NCBI RefSeq assembly: GCF_019925205.1 | Contig: NC_083560.1 | Location: forward strand, 20,169,145 to 20,233,144 | Reading direction: 5' to 3' | Source of the DNA: Metopolophium dirhodum | Lineage: Eukaryota; Arthropoda; Insecta; Hemiptera; Aphididae | DNA length: 64,000 nt | Part shown: piece by piece, positions 48,557-60,258 of the stretch | Position numbering within the stretch: position 1 is the stretch's first letter | Layout: every line of letters begins with the position of its first letter | The notes under the pieces: generated by a model | Told to the model about the DNA's origin: nothing | Databases searched by the model: none | The model's input: the letters and a program-made list of their open reading frames with translations, nothing else | Program-made: the position numbers and the translations under genes

Positions 48557-49023
48557 AACTATATACTTACCTACTCATTAGTCATATACTCTTGCTACAC
48601 TTAGGTATTGTCTTTTACAACATATTTAAACACATGAACCTAATACAATTTATACAAATTAATAAAATCAACAAATTAATACAAATTAATAAATTATTAC
48701 ATACACTACATGTCTACATATTATCATTATTACTTTCAAACTCATGTCTCATGGTATATGGTATATTCTATACCTAGCTATGAATTATTGAATGATAGAC
48801 GACTATATGGAAATAGGTACCTATACTATGTTTGAAATTTTAAATATTATAAAACAATAACATTATCCTAAAAATTATAAAAGTTGATAAAAATTTAAGC
48901 AATATCGAATATTATAATCGAACAACAAGCTACAGTCACAGTACTGCAGTAGTAGGTATAATATAATATGTAGTATGATACATGGCAATATCGTATGCGG
49001 GCAACTCGATGCCCCGGCGGCTA
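48557..49023. repeat. segmental duplication copy 1 (copy 2 at 63093-63570)
   Basis: About 467 bp from AACTATATACTTACCTAC to GCCCCGGCGGCTA, nearly identical to 63093-63570. The second copy has a 9-bp tandem duplication (GACTATATG) and a few substitutions. A 61-codon open frame is identical in both copies but has no recognisable domain. Confidence 0.85.
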
Positions 49024-49076
49024 TAATATGTTAATATATTATGTAGTGAATAGTGATAAATGATAATATTAAAAAG

Positions 49077-50827
49077 GTGGGTAAATGGATGTCGCTCTGC
49101 TGTACAGTAGATGACAAGTGGATCTCTGTTATGGATGGTGTTAAATTTGAATTCAATGATATAATATTATTGTATAAGAAAAATGATTCTGAGCAAAAAC
49201 GGTCAGTCAGCATATGATATTACTAAGTATAATTGGTGATATTATTGTGAATAGGGTAATTTATATATACCCTATTTGCGTGGAACCTTGTTTTAAATTT
49301 TCAATCCTTAGCTATAAAAGTTGAACATTTTATACATTTTGTCAAAATTCAAACTTTAAATGCTTATTAAAAAAAATTGTGCCTATGTATTTTTAATATT
49401 TTAAAACTGCTATTGTAACATTATATCCTTAACTATAGTACCTTGCATTAATATTTCACGCTTTTTTACCCAACAAATAAAATTTTATTGATATTTATAG
49501 AAAAAAAAACTAAAAAAATTGAAAACTGACTATATCCGTAAACAGCTCAAAAAGAGTCAAATTATTTTATAAATTTTATCGTGTATAGAAAATGCTAATA
49601 TAAATATTCAGTGAAATTTTCAAGTATCTACAGTCATTCGTTTTTTAATTACAACAAAATAAGAAAATCGTTACATGAAGAAATCGAGTGAATATAAAAT
49701 GTTGTAAAAATATGAATTTCAATTGCTCATAAAAATTTAATTTGACTTTCTTGAAGACATTTTTTTTTTTTAATAAGAGTAGACAAACTTATGAGGAATC
49801 TTGTATTACATTTTCAAATCTAAGATATATAAAGAAAATTTTTATGAATTTTTAACTCAAAATAATTTGCAAATTTTCGTAATTTTTACGTATTTTGTCA
49901 ATATTTGAACTTTAAATGCTTATAAAAAAAAATGTGACTATGGATTTTTAATTTTTTTCATCTGCATTTAATATAATAACATATAGGCGCTCTTTTTTTA
50001 ATTTTCAGGCTTTTTTAACCAACAAGTCATTCGTTTTTAAATTACAATAAAATAAGAAAATCGAAACATCGAGTGAATAATATCAAATGTTGTGAAAATA
50101 TGAATTTCAAACGCTCATAAAAATTTGATTTAACTTTCTTGTAGACATTTTGTTTTGGTAAAGATAGACAAACTTATGAGGAATCTGGTATAATATTTTC
50201 AAATCTTAGATTTAAAAAGAAAAATTTTTATGAATTCTCAACTCAAAATAATTTGCCAATTTTCGTAATTTTTCCGTATATTGTCAATATTTGAACTTTA
50301 AATGCTTATAAATAAAAACTGTGACTAAGGATTTTTAATATTTTTCAAATGTCATTGAAACAATAACCTAGGAGCCTTCTATTAAATTTTCAAGGTTTTT
50401 TTACCCATCAGATAAAATTTTATTGATATTTATAGAAAAAAAACCAAAAAAAAATTGGAAACTGAAAATGTCTGTAAACAGTTTAAAATAAGTCAAATAT
50501 TTCGAAAATGTTATGTTGTATAGAAAATGCTAATATAACATTCAATCAAAATTTCATCTACTACGGTTATTTCATATTTGTTTTAGAGTTGCACCAAAAA
50601 CCAAAATCGATTTTTTCAAAAACAGATTTTGCGTAAAAAATCCTGTTTTTCCTTAATTTTTACTTTTGACCCCCCCAAAGTACTAACTAGATTCACTTTC
50701 CTGTCAGAAAAGTTACTGTTAAAGAATATCCAAGCACTTTTACTGTCCTAAAAGGTGATGACAAACACAAAAAAAACACACACATCATTGTAAAATCAAT
50801 ACATTCATCGCTTCGCTCAGAATCTAA
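49077..50827 (+). repeat. full-length family A element (about 1.75 kb)
   Basis: Runs from GGTGGGTAAATGGATGTCGC to CATCGCTTCGCTCAGAATC. GATTCTGAGC at 49185-49194 and GCTCAGAATC at 50815-50824 form an inverted pair that brackets most of the element, leaving an outer 5' block of about 108 bp. The interior has several TTTTTACCCAACAA / GTCAATATTTGAAC phrases repeated two or three times, so it grew by internal duplication. No protein was recognised. Likely a non-autonomous DNA element; the class is undetermined. Confidence 0.65.
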
Positions 50828-51490
50828 AATATAGTTGCCAAATATTATAAAAAAAATTATACATAAATATAAACCACCTAATAATCAAGAGGCAAAGGAC
50901 ACAAAAACCTAACGGCTTGATTTTACCGACCTTTTCCGTTTCAACCGAGTGACATCGTTCGGAGCGGTAGGTACTCGACGGTAGTTGACTAATTGCGCTT
51001 AAAATGGCCTTTTCATTATGCCAATTGCATATCCAATAGCAGATATAACAAAACTTTTGTTGGAATACAATAAATATGAACATTAATCAGACATATTATA
51101 TATAATCTAATACACGCAAATATAGGTATACTTACAGTTAAACAAATCACTATTATAATATTATTTTATAATACAATACATTTTTACTGTATGATTAAAA
51201 AATATTCATAATATATAAACAAATAGCTTTTTTTTTATATCCCTAATATGCATAAATATACCTAAAGAGTAGGTCTATATGCAGCGTGATTGGTATACTG
51301 CCCCAAAAATTCAAATTTTGTTTTAGACACAACTTATCCATGCACAACACTCGACGACAAACGGACTAGTTCGCCAGTGGGTAGGTGCCAAACTACGTTC
51401 TTTTATGAACGCCAATATAATATCCTATTGTACTAATGTACCGCCATCGCTGGATGACTACTTGGTTGGTCCTTGTAATTGGCTCAGATA
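50828..51490. other. no gene seen
   Basis: A GC-richer patch (50890-51010) contains an open stretch on the - strand without known motifs. 51350-51490 appears to be unique sequence bordering the CTCACCCG duplication. Confidence 0.35.
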
Positions 51491-51868
51491 CTCACCCGCA
51501 GTGTTGAGTGGTATCTAGATAAATTATCTAGATTCAAATCGAGTACCTTCATCTTATCTAGATGAATAAAAAAATATGTATCTAATTAGTAGGTAGCTAA
51601 GATTTAAATTACGGAAATCTACATAAATATCTAGGTAACACTCGTTGTATAATGGACGTGTTTTTTTTTTCAATAGTAGTTACTCATTTAGTAATTTTAC
51701 ATAAAATATTATAATATTATCACAATACTATCTAGGTATATGAGTACAAAATAATAATAACATTTTCGTGCTGTTTTCTGGCAAATCGCAATAATATTGT
51801 ATTCTATGCTGTTACCACGATTTTTAGATAACAATAATTTAATGTTCGATAGTGAATTAATAACAACA

Positions 51869-52062
51869 ACTTACAAATACTTATAAATGAATATCAGTAA
51901 CTTACAATCAGTCCGGATCGATTCGGCCGATATGGGGGGGCTGATGGTTAATATCTAGGGCTGTAGATAACTCAGTGGGCACCAACTTACAAATACTTAC
52001 AAATGAATATCTTTAACTTACAATTGGCCCGGATCGATTTGCCCGATATGGGGGGGGGGGGC
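51869..52062. repeat. tandem duplication with poly-G ends
   Basis: ACTTACAAATACTTATAAATG through GATCGATTCGGCCGATATGG plus a G run (to about 51950) is repeated with divergence at about 51987-52062. The period is about 115 bp; the G runs are 7 and 11 bases long. Confidence 0.75.
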
Positions 52063-54655
52063 AACTTCACACACGTGAACTGACAAGTGTGGTAAGTTTT
52101 TATATTACTGTCATATTAGAGTAAATTGATTAGTTATCAAACACCATGACGCTACTAGTAGAAGCGCTCTGCGCTGGTTTGCCAGTACCCACCGTATAAT
52201 ATAATATTACAGGTATAGATTATTACGGTGGTATCAAATACGTCGAAGTTCAGTGTTGTACTAATAAAATATATATTACAAACGCACGCATACACTGATG
52301 TGTTAAGGTGTAATGGCACACATATTATTTTGCCGCCTCATACCCCATAATACAGAAAAAAATATATTTAAATAATACATAGGTACTTCGTCATCTTTTT
52401 TCACATCATTTACGTCAGGTTTTTTGGTAGACTCAGAATTGGATTTCATATTAATAATTAACTAAAATAAAATTATTAACTTTTAAAATAGGTTGGTACA
52501 TCGTACATGATTATTCATAATAATATAATATACTCAGAAGTTCAATTCTCAAAACAAAACCTGTTTAAAAAATCAACGTAAATAAATAGTAACAACATTT
52601 CATCAATCATCAAAAACAATAATAATAATTTTTTATGAAAAAAAATGTATTATTATACAAATTAAGAGTATTAATCAATTGTACACTTATTATATATTAT
52701 GTATAAAGGCATTTAATATACTTACCTACTACATTTACTATTTACGTCTGTTGTTTATTCCTGACACGTTAATTAGTGTTAGCCCAGATTTAGTGCTCAT
52801 TTACATGACATCTCTGAGCATATTATATTAATTGGAAATATTTATATTTAAGTGGTACATAAAGTATAGTAATTACTAATTAATAGTGTCAGGTGAATTT
52901 CGGGGTATGTATTGTAGCTAAATAGTATAACTAATTAATAATAAGTAGTTATTCGTATAAGTCTTTACCACTACTGAAGGCGCAAAAAAAGTTTGAAATT
53001 TTGGAATTTTTCGTTTTAACTTCTAACATTAATTGTTTGTACTTTTGATTTTTTAGATTTTACCTAATTTTACTGTTTTTGAAGACATTATTTTGAAATA
53101 TCAAATACAATTAAATTTGATAATTAATAGGTAATATTATTAACAATTGTCAAATAGTGATGATGTAAATAATATGTATTTGTTGTGCGACAAAATTACA
53201 ACCAACTGAGCACTATAATAATATAGGTAGTAATAATTCCGTTATTTGTAAACAATTTTTAAAAATTAATTAATTATTCATCATGACTGGATATTGAGGA
53301 AGTGCGTGATTCCGTCGTATCTAAGTATGATATTAAGGATAACTTTTTACTGTTAATAGTGATGATACATATTATTACTACAATAACTGTACGTCTGTAG
53401 GTACAGTAATATCTTCGTCCATTGAGCCTCGACAGCTATCCATTGTAATCATTCAATCTGATCAAAAATATATTTTATACATATAATACTTAAATCTTAT
53501 AAGTGATAACATTAAATTTATATAACATTATTAATCACTGATGAAAAAATTAATTTATTACGAAAAAAAGAAAAATATATGAAAAAGCAGTATACGAATG
53601 CCACCTATGAAATATTTTAAAATTTTTCCACCTGAGGCAAACGCCTCTGCATGCATATAAATAAAAAATAATATTATAAGCAAGCACTATCAGATAATAT
53701 TTCCGAAATTGTAAGTGTGGGTAGTGGGTGAAATGGCTGACACTGTTTTTTCAACAAATACGAATGCCAGTTATAATAAGAGAGATATAATATTCATTTA
53801 TTATTACTTAAATACAAGAAATTATCTGTACACAAGATTATTATTTATTACAGATAAATTTAACACTAAAGAATGATCAAGTGATTATGTGATCGGCAAA
53901 AAAGAGAAAATTATTAAAACAGACAGAGGGAAGTATGTGAATGCCAAAATAATAATAGTACATTACATCAGTAAATTCAGCGGTCCTTACAAAAGATGTC
54001 ATAATTGAAACGAATATTTAATACTGATAAATTAATATATAAATAAGAAAATAAAAGAGACTAAAATCGTTGATATTTTGTTAGTTGCAATTATACAGGT
54101 GTATCGTTGCTTATATAGTAATTATGGTACGTAAATTATGTAGCGTGTGCTTATTGTATATACTTAGAACCTCTCGTCGATAATGCAAATAATAAATTTT
54201 GCGCCTAATTTAAAAATAAAGACGCAAGTGATGACAATTAGTAGCCAAATATTTTAAGGTATTTTACCTAAATTGAATTGGTATATTATTCATTAAATTT
54301 TATAATTTTGTTCAAAATAATATAACAATATTCCAAAGGTATCTACAATATTCATCATAATCAAATATAGGTACAAACAAATATATATAGGTATATAAGT
54401 AAACGTATGCAAGTATATTATTATAGGTAAGTAGGTACCTTTATATAATAGCAGTTTCCTTTTATTTTTATCTTAAAAATAAAGGCTTGAGAGTTGAGAA
54501 ATGCTTGGCCGCATTATTTTCTTTACAAGGTTATATGTACAGGTTTTTCGAAATTTCATGTGACAGCATCTGCTGTTACATGCAATTTGTAACATTCTGT
54601 ATAGGAACACATTCAAATTGCGTGTCAATATAATTGTATTTTCATTGTGAATATA
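52063..54655. other. no gene seen; AT-rich interior of the composite
   Basis: No exon or domain was found. ACGAATGCCA-like phrases occur three times (about 53594, 53760 and 53938), and TGAGGCAAACGCCTC near 53633 can form a short stem. Confidence 0.35.
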
Positions 54656-54669
54656 GGTAGTAGGTATTA

Positions 54670-54750
54670 GGTATTAGCGCATTGAGTATAGATACTATAG
54701 TATATATACTATATATGTATATATATATATATAAGTATATATACTCAATG
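54670..54750. repeat. AT-rich hairpin, (TA)n core
   Basis: CATTGAGTATAGATAC pairs with GTATATATACTCAATG around a TATATG/(TA)n core, making an imperfect stem-loop of about 80 bases. Confidence 0.6.
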
Positions 54751-55938
54751 GTATTAGGTTTATTAATATATTTTCACCAAAAATAATGATTAGGTATATA
54801 CTATAGAATAGGTACCATTTACCTAGCTTCGATTTTTATTATATTGTGACTTAGGTATGTATTGATTATGAGCCATTCCTAATCAGTACAATACTACATT
54901 GATAATATATGAATTAGAATTTTCTTTGAAAATTGTACAGCTGAAAAATTGGAATAAAATAATAAATAGTTGTTGATTTTTAGTAGATGGTACTTCCTGG
55001 ATTTTACATTAGTATGAAAAAATAGTTTAATTTTACAAATTGAGCATCTCCATTCAATTAAATTGTGTTGCTTTTTGTATAATTGTTGTCAAAATCTTAA
55101 ATGCGGTCACAAAAATTACCTAATTAATTTGTATAAAACTATTATAATGTAAAGTCAATTATGATAGACACAAATACGTTGAAAACATTTTCATGCAGGT
55201 CTATACTGGATGTCATTTTAGGTATGTAAATACGCAGTATGTGAAAATTCATATCATGTTACTAAGAAAATATGCTGTAAGTACCTATATATAACTATAT
55301 CCATGACATATTAATATATTATATACCTACTGCTTTATTCTCAAGGTAATCGGAAAAAAATTCACAGGAAAAAAATATATATTGTATGATTGACTATTAA
55401 ATGATACTTTAATTTTACAGTAAAATCTAAAGAAATGTGTTACTTATATAGTCGTCGAAATTACATCCCACTAAATATAAATAATTGCGGTGTTATTACT
55501 TTTTTCGTCTTGATAATGTTATTAGTTATGAGTCATAACTTATCGGATTTATATGCACTTAAAATCTTGATAAGAAGATGCTTCTGTGCTCTATAATTTC
55601 ATCAAAATAATAAAAATCATAAAAATGTATTAAAAACTGAAAAAACAAATAAAAGTAACAGTTTATAAAAATAAACAGTTATATTTAATCTATAATATTC
55701 TGCCATACTGGTGTACTTATATTTAACTGTTGTAACACAAATTTATGAATTCAAAAAATAATAATACTAAAATAAAAAATAATTGCATATAGTTTATTAA
55801 CAGAATAATATTATGTATTCAAACTCGAACTTACATAATTCAGCCTTATGAACTCAAAAAATAATAATAATAACAAGTTTTAAATAATAGAAATAACAAT
55901 TTTTTATTATCTATTAGATTTTTATAAAATATTCAAAT

Positions 55939-56235
55939 TTGAACCCAATATGGCAATATGTTACTAAAACATGTTTTTTACACAAAATATTCTTTAACCT
56001 TAAAATATTTTTTTTATGCGCTAAAAAATGTTGTATATCAGTTCATAGGTTAATGAATCCAAATAAGAGCTGCATACTCTCAGTAAAAATATTATGTAAA
56101 AACATAAAAATTGGTCTCTATAGTTATGACTTTTATTATAAAATTGATAATCAAGTTAAAAAATCATTTAAGATGTTAGGATTCATAAACAGGAATACGA
56201 TTAATTTTAAAAATATTAACTCATTTATAATATAA
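55939..56235 (+). pseudogene. LINE (Jockey-like) reverse transcriptase C-terminal scrap
   Basis: The final 35 residues of a 98-codon open stretch read KKSFKMLGFINRNTINFKNI. This resembles the thumb-side end of Jockey-type reverse transcriptase regions (the K-LGFI-R signature that follows the palm motifs). The catalytic YxDD region is not visible, and the frame ends after SFII. The earlier part of the open stretch is Lys/Phe-rich and only loosely similar. A small dead fragment. Confidence 0.45.
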
Positions 56236-56473
56236 TATTATTTAATTTCAGTATAATATTTGGCAAATTGAGATTCAACTTACTGTACTTTTAATTTTTT
56301 GTTACCAAAGTAGGGTAACCTATCCGTTTATGAATAAATATTTATATAGCAATATCATATAATATATGTACCTATTTATCAGTATTATACAGGATGGATG
56401 ACCAGGTGTGCTAGTATGTCGTAGCTGAACCGGCCCGGTGGCTCATGAACATTAATTGACGATATTAACAAGG

Positions 56474-56527
56474 CTGGGCAAGTCAACTATTTTTTTTACT
56501 TGTTAAGTTAAGTTAATACAGAAAAAT
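56474..56527. mobile_element. possible hAT MITE end, AAGGCTGGGCAAGT
   Basis: CAAGGCTGGGCAAGTCAAC followed by TTAAGTTAAGTTAA resembles common hAT MITE termini. Related TAACTCGTTAAGTTACAAG text at 58288-58306 may be its other half, displaced by the insertions between. No second terminus was found. Confidence 0.35.
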
Positions 56528-56712
56528 GTGGGTAAGTGGATATCGCTCTGCTGTACAGTAGGTTACAATATGGTATTAAATTTGAATTCAATTATATAAT
56601 ATCATTGTATATACGAGAAATGATTCTGAGCGAAGACGGTATCGGTATGTCAGCCTATAATATTATTATATTTATTATATATTATTTTATGATATTATTG
56701 TGATTAAAGTAA
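56528..56712 (+). repeat. family A 5'-end fragment
   Basis: GTGGGTAAGTGGATATCGCTC through GATTCTGAGCGAAGACGG, ending after GTGATTAAAGTAATTCAT. A deletion has removed part of the CAGTAGGTTACAA...ATGG segment present in other copies. Confidence 0.65.
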
Positions 56713-57069
56713 TTCATTTTAATATTAGGCATTAGTATCTATTACAGTTACAGTTGTATTAGTATCTATTTCATTTATTTTTTTTTATTCAAACAATAGG
56801 TACCTATTTTGAAAGTAATATTAACAGTCGATGGTAATTTGTGTTCAATAAATTTTAAAAACGCGTAATGGTAAACGGCAGTTGACGAAAAAATAATATG
56901 TCAAAGTTCACAGCTCCACAGAAAACAGTATAAAAACTAGAATGTGAAAAATAATTTTCGAAGACACATGACACAGTCGAGAATCGACAAACTATATTTT
57001 GTTACTGTCTTAATGTTCACTAATCAACTATAAAAAATAAAAATCTATTATGGTCCGCACTTATTGGGT

Positions 57070-57495
57070 GGTTTACCTATACTAATATTAAAAAGAGGAA
57101 AGATTTGATTGTTTGTATTGAATAGACTCCAAAACTACTGAACTGATTTAAATGAAATTTGGTAGGTACATAGATAGTTTAGACACTGAGAAAAAACATA
57201 GGCTACTTTTTAATACTAAAAAAGGGCTGTAAGGGGCTGAAAGGGGCTATACTGGTTCGAATTGAAAAATTATTTTTTTGTTGGATAGTCCATTCACCGA
57301 GGAAGGCTATATAGTATATAATATCACGCTACGATCAATTAATAGAAGTGCTCAAACAGGGATTTTGAGATTTACAATGGAAATATTTTTTTATAAATGG
57401 TTGCTATTGGTTATAGGAGAAATAATTAACATGAAATAGTATTAATGTATTATTGGTTGCTATTGGTTAACCGGGCAGATCAGGTACAAGCACGC
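57070..57495 (+). mobile_element. Helitron-like remnant
   Basis: Contains AAAACTACTGAACTGATTT, CTGAGAAAAAACATAGGCTA, AAGGGGCTGAAAGGGGCTA and, near the end, GTTAACCGGGCAGATCAGG. I associate these phrases, in this order, with aphid Helitron 3' regions. The expected terminal CTAG is not intact (ACAAGCA follows), so the end is decayed. No Rep/helicase sequence is present. Confidence 0.5.
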
Positions 57496-57781
57496 ATCAA
57501 ATCAAATTTTCACACATTGCCTACCAGGGTAGCTGAGTTGCACTTACTGCAGTGAGTTACACCAAAAAGGAGTTGAACAATCACAATTTGTTTAAGAGTT
57601 GTCATTTTTTACGGGTCACAAAGTGCGCAGGATCAGCTATACGATAAACTAGCCACCGGCCAAGTTATTGCCGTATAAAAACTATTATTATGAATTATTA
57701 TTTACTAATTATTAATTTATTCATTTAATATTATGGATTTTTATTTATAAATACATTTTTACAAAATTGAATTTATTTTAA

Positions 57782-58199
57782 GATGATGCCAGCGCACTAT
57801 TTGTTTTCTCTCTCTGACCCACGCGCAACATAGAAAAAACACATTTACGCAGAATCTCTTTTTCTATGTTTTTAAATAATTAGAGTAAAAAACACCTATT
57901 ACAAAAAAGATAGAGATTAATATTTGTGAGGGAAACACATATCGATTTTATATTTTATTGTTATTTGACATTGTATTTGACTTTCAAAATAAACAACAAA
58001 ATGTTGTACATTTAAAGATGTTTAAATTGTTTAGAAACAATATTTAGACATATCGACATTCCCTTAAAAATATTATTGTCTATATTTTTTGTAATGGGTG
58101 TTTTACTCAAAAACTACATAAAATGATTTTGCGTAAATGCGTTTTGTCTATGTTGCACATGGTCCAGAGAGAGAGAACAAATAGTGCGCTGACATCCTC
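57782..58199. mobile_element. foldback MITE, 418 bp, TTAA target duplication
   Basis: Ends GATGATGCCAGCGCACTATT and, inverted, GAGGATGTCAGCGCACTATT. Both continue through CTCTCTCTG, GCAACATAGA and GCATTTACGC-like matches, so the arms are about 180 bp. The flanks are TTAA (57778-57781 and 58200-58203). The TTAA suggests a piggyBac-type transposase acted in trans, but the termini are not classic piggyBac ends. Confidence 0.75.
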
Positions 58200-58812
58200 T
58201 TAAGTGGTTTAGGTAAAAAATTAATTTAACGTGAAAATAAAATTAATTAACTCGTAATAGTTACTGAATAACATGGGAAAAAATGTAACTCGTTAAGTTA
58301 CAAGTTACTTCAAAAAAAAAAAAATTAAATCCAATTTGATTGAAAAATTTAACATCTACTTCTTTATTATTACATTTTGATAATAATATGATTAAGCTTA
58401 ATTTTTCATTTATTTATACTATTACTTAAATTAAAATTTCACACACCCACGGTTGTAAATTAATTTTTATCGAGTATGATTGTAACTACCGTGTTGGTAT
58501 AATATGTACCACGATAAAAATAAAAAAATTGTATAAGCACGACTTATATTTTTAATAATTTTTTCTATAATGTAATGTATAGCATAAAGTAAATATTAAA
58601 CAATTTGTATTGGCTGAAAAGCGAATTACGACCATTCTGGATAAATTGAGTATTTATTATTGTCTATAGATAATAGATATATATTCTACAATATAGACTT
58701 GTAGCGGTCACCAACTGGTGTACCACGGCCCACATCCGGACCTCCGACACATTTTTACAGGCCCTAATGGCTGCATAATTATAAAATATATAATATAGTT
58801 TTTACATATTAC

Positions 58813-59060
58813 TTTTGGCTAAGGATTGAAAATTTAAAACAAGGCTCCACGTAAATAGGTTATATATAAATTACTTTATTCACAATAATATCATCAAATA
58901 TACTTGGTAATATCATAGGCTGACTGACCGTTTTCGCTCAGAATCGTTTTTCTTATACAATGATATTATATCATTGAATTCAAATTTAACACCATCCATT
59001 ACAGTGACCCACTTGTAACCTACTGTACAGCAGAGCGACATCCACTTATCTACCTTTTTT
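58813..59060 (-). repeat. family A 5'-end fragment, reverse
   Basis: Reads in reverse from the GGTAGATAAGTGGATGTCGC block to the TTTTCAATCCTTAGCC block. Similar in length and content to the 5' part of the 60259-61712 copy. Confidence 0.7.
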
Positions 59061-59456
59061 AAACCAGGAAATATATTATGTAATGTAGTAATTACTAATA
59101 AGTACTTAATTCAACTATGATTTTGGGGTAAATGTATTTGTCATACATTGAAATTGGTACTGTATGTCGGTATGCTCAGTATATATATATTTTATACTTA
59201 TATTTATTCATCTATATATTATTGATACAAAATAAGCCTTCCTGATTTGCTTCCCTTAATAAATTACAAAACCAAGAATCTAATAGCATGTCAAGCTTTA
59301 ATATAAATTAACTACTATCATTTAAAAATACATATTTATCTAGATAAAAATTGAATATTCTATCTTTATATTAATCAGGTATTAATTTAGCTAATAATTT
59401 AAAATTTATCTATCTAGGTGTTATTTTTGCTATCTGAACTCAACACTGCTCACCCG

Positions 59457-60189
59457 ACTCCAATGCAATTCATCAATTCATTTAACAATATTTATCATAT
59501 GTATAATGTATATAATAATATATCATAATATATATTATGTAGGTTTACGTCACTTAATTAGTCATCGAATTGGATATAATGGGTACTCAATTTTCGATTA
59601 TTGAAAATCGAATGGTATGAATGAAGACAAAATTGCATTTATAATTGTATAATCGTATATCAATTGCATAATATAATAATAAGAATTAATGAATATATCT
59701 CATATTCTCATGTACATATTATATTTACGAATATATACAATATGTATCTTTAATATTCGCCTAATTGGCTAGATACGCATTTTAATTAGGTTATTCATAA
59801 TCGAATGATGTATACAATATTTCGAGTACAATAAAATAGTCACATTTCTTCACACGTCTGTGGGAGTGTTGTCTTTGTGCCCTCTGTGGTTCTGTCCTTG
59901 CCTTTGTATACTTCCCTTCGTTCGAGCACAGGACTTATATTTTTACTATACTTCGTTGTTCTTATATGCCGGTCATCAGTTTGTTATAGCTTTTTTGAGT
60001 GTGGTATTTGTAATTGTTGAAAAAAGTTGTAAGTGATCGATCGTAGACTTGATCGCGATATTCATTCATATTTTCATCTTAATTGTATACGATTCATGTG
60101 AATGTGAATAATATACATTATGGTCACGTATCTACATTTTTTATATTATAGGTAATATGATTGTTATTTAGTACAGAAAATATTATACG
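59457..60189. other. no gene seen; possible promoter and 5' exon near 59976-60028
   Basis: 59830-60028 is GC-richer than its surroundings. It has an initiator-like TCAGTT (59976-59981) and a good donor GTAAGT at 60029-60034. No coding exon downstream on the + strand was recognised, so any gene would have to lie beyond or be lost. Weak. Confidence 0.2.
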
Positions 60190-60233
60190 GAACAGTATGA
60201 AAGAACTCAACGCTTCGTTCTTTCATACTGTTC
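60190..60233. repeat. perfect 17-bp stem with 10-base loop
   Basis: GAACAGTATGAAAGAAC (60190-60206) is exactly complementary to 60217-60233, around the loop TCAACGCTTC. It lies 26 bp from the end of the reverse family A element. Confidence 0.8.
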
Positions 60234-60258
60234 TAAGTCTATGTCTTACATTATTTTT

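Larger units (their letters stand above)
51499..59448. mobile_element. hAT-bounded composite interval, 7.95 kb, TSD CTCACCCG
   Basis: The left end CAGTGTTGAGTGGTATC (51499) and the right end, inverted CAGTGTTGAGTTCAGATAG (59448), are flanked by identical 8-mers CTCACCCG (51491-51498 and 59449-59456). Both termini are followed by TCTAGATAAAT-like text. No hAT transposase was recognised inside. The content (LINE scrap, family A pieces, Helitron-like end, TTAA MITE) suggests a small MITE split by later insertions. Seen: ends and flanks. Inference: a single original insertion. Confidence 0.7.

Noticed and set aside
48592..48777. 61-codon open frame duplicated at 63128-63313
   Set aside because: Low-complexity Ile/Asn/Leu sequence identical because the DNA is a recent duplication; no domain, no start context, no splice signals.
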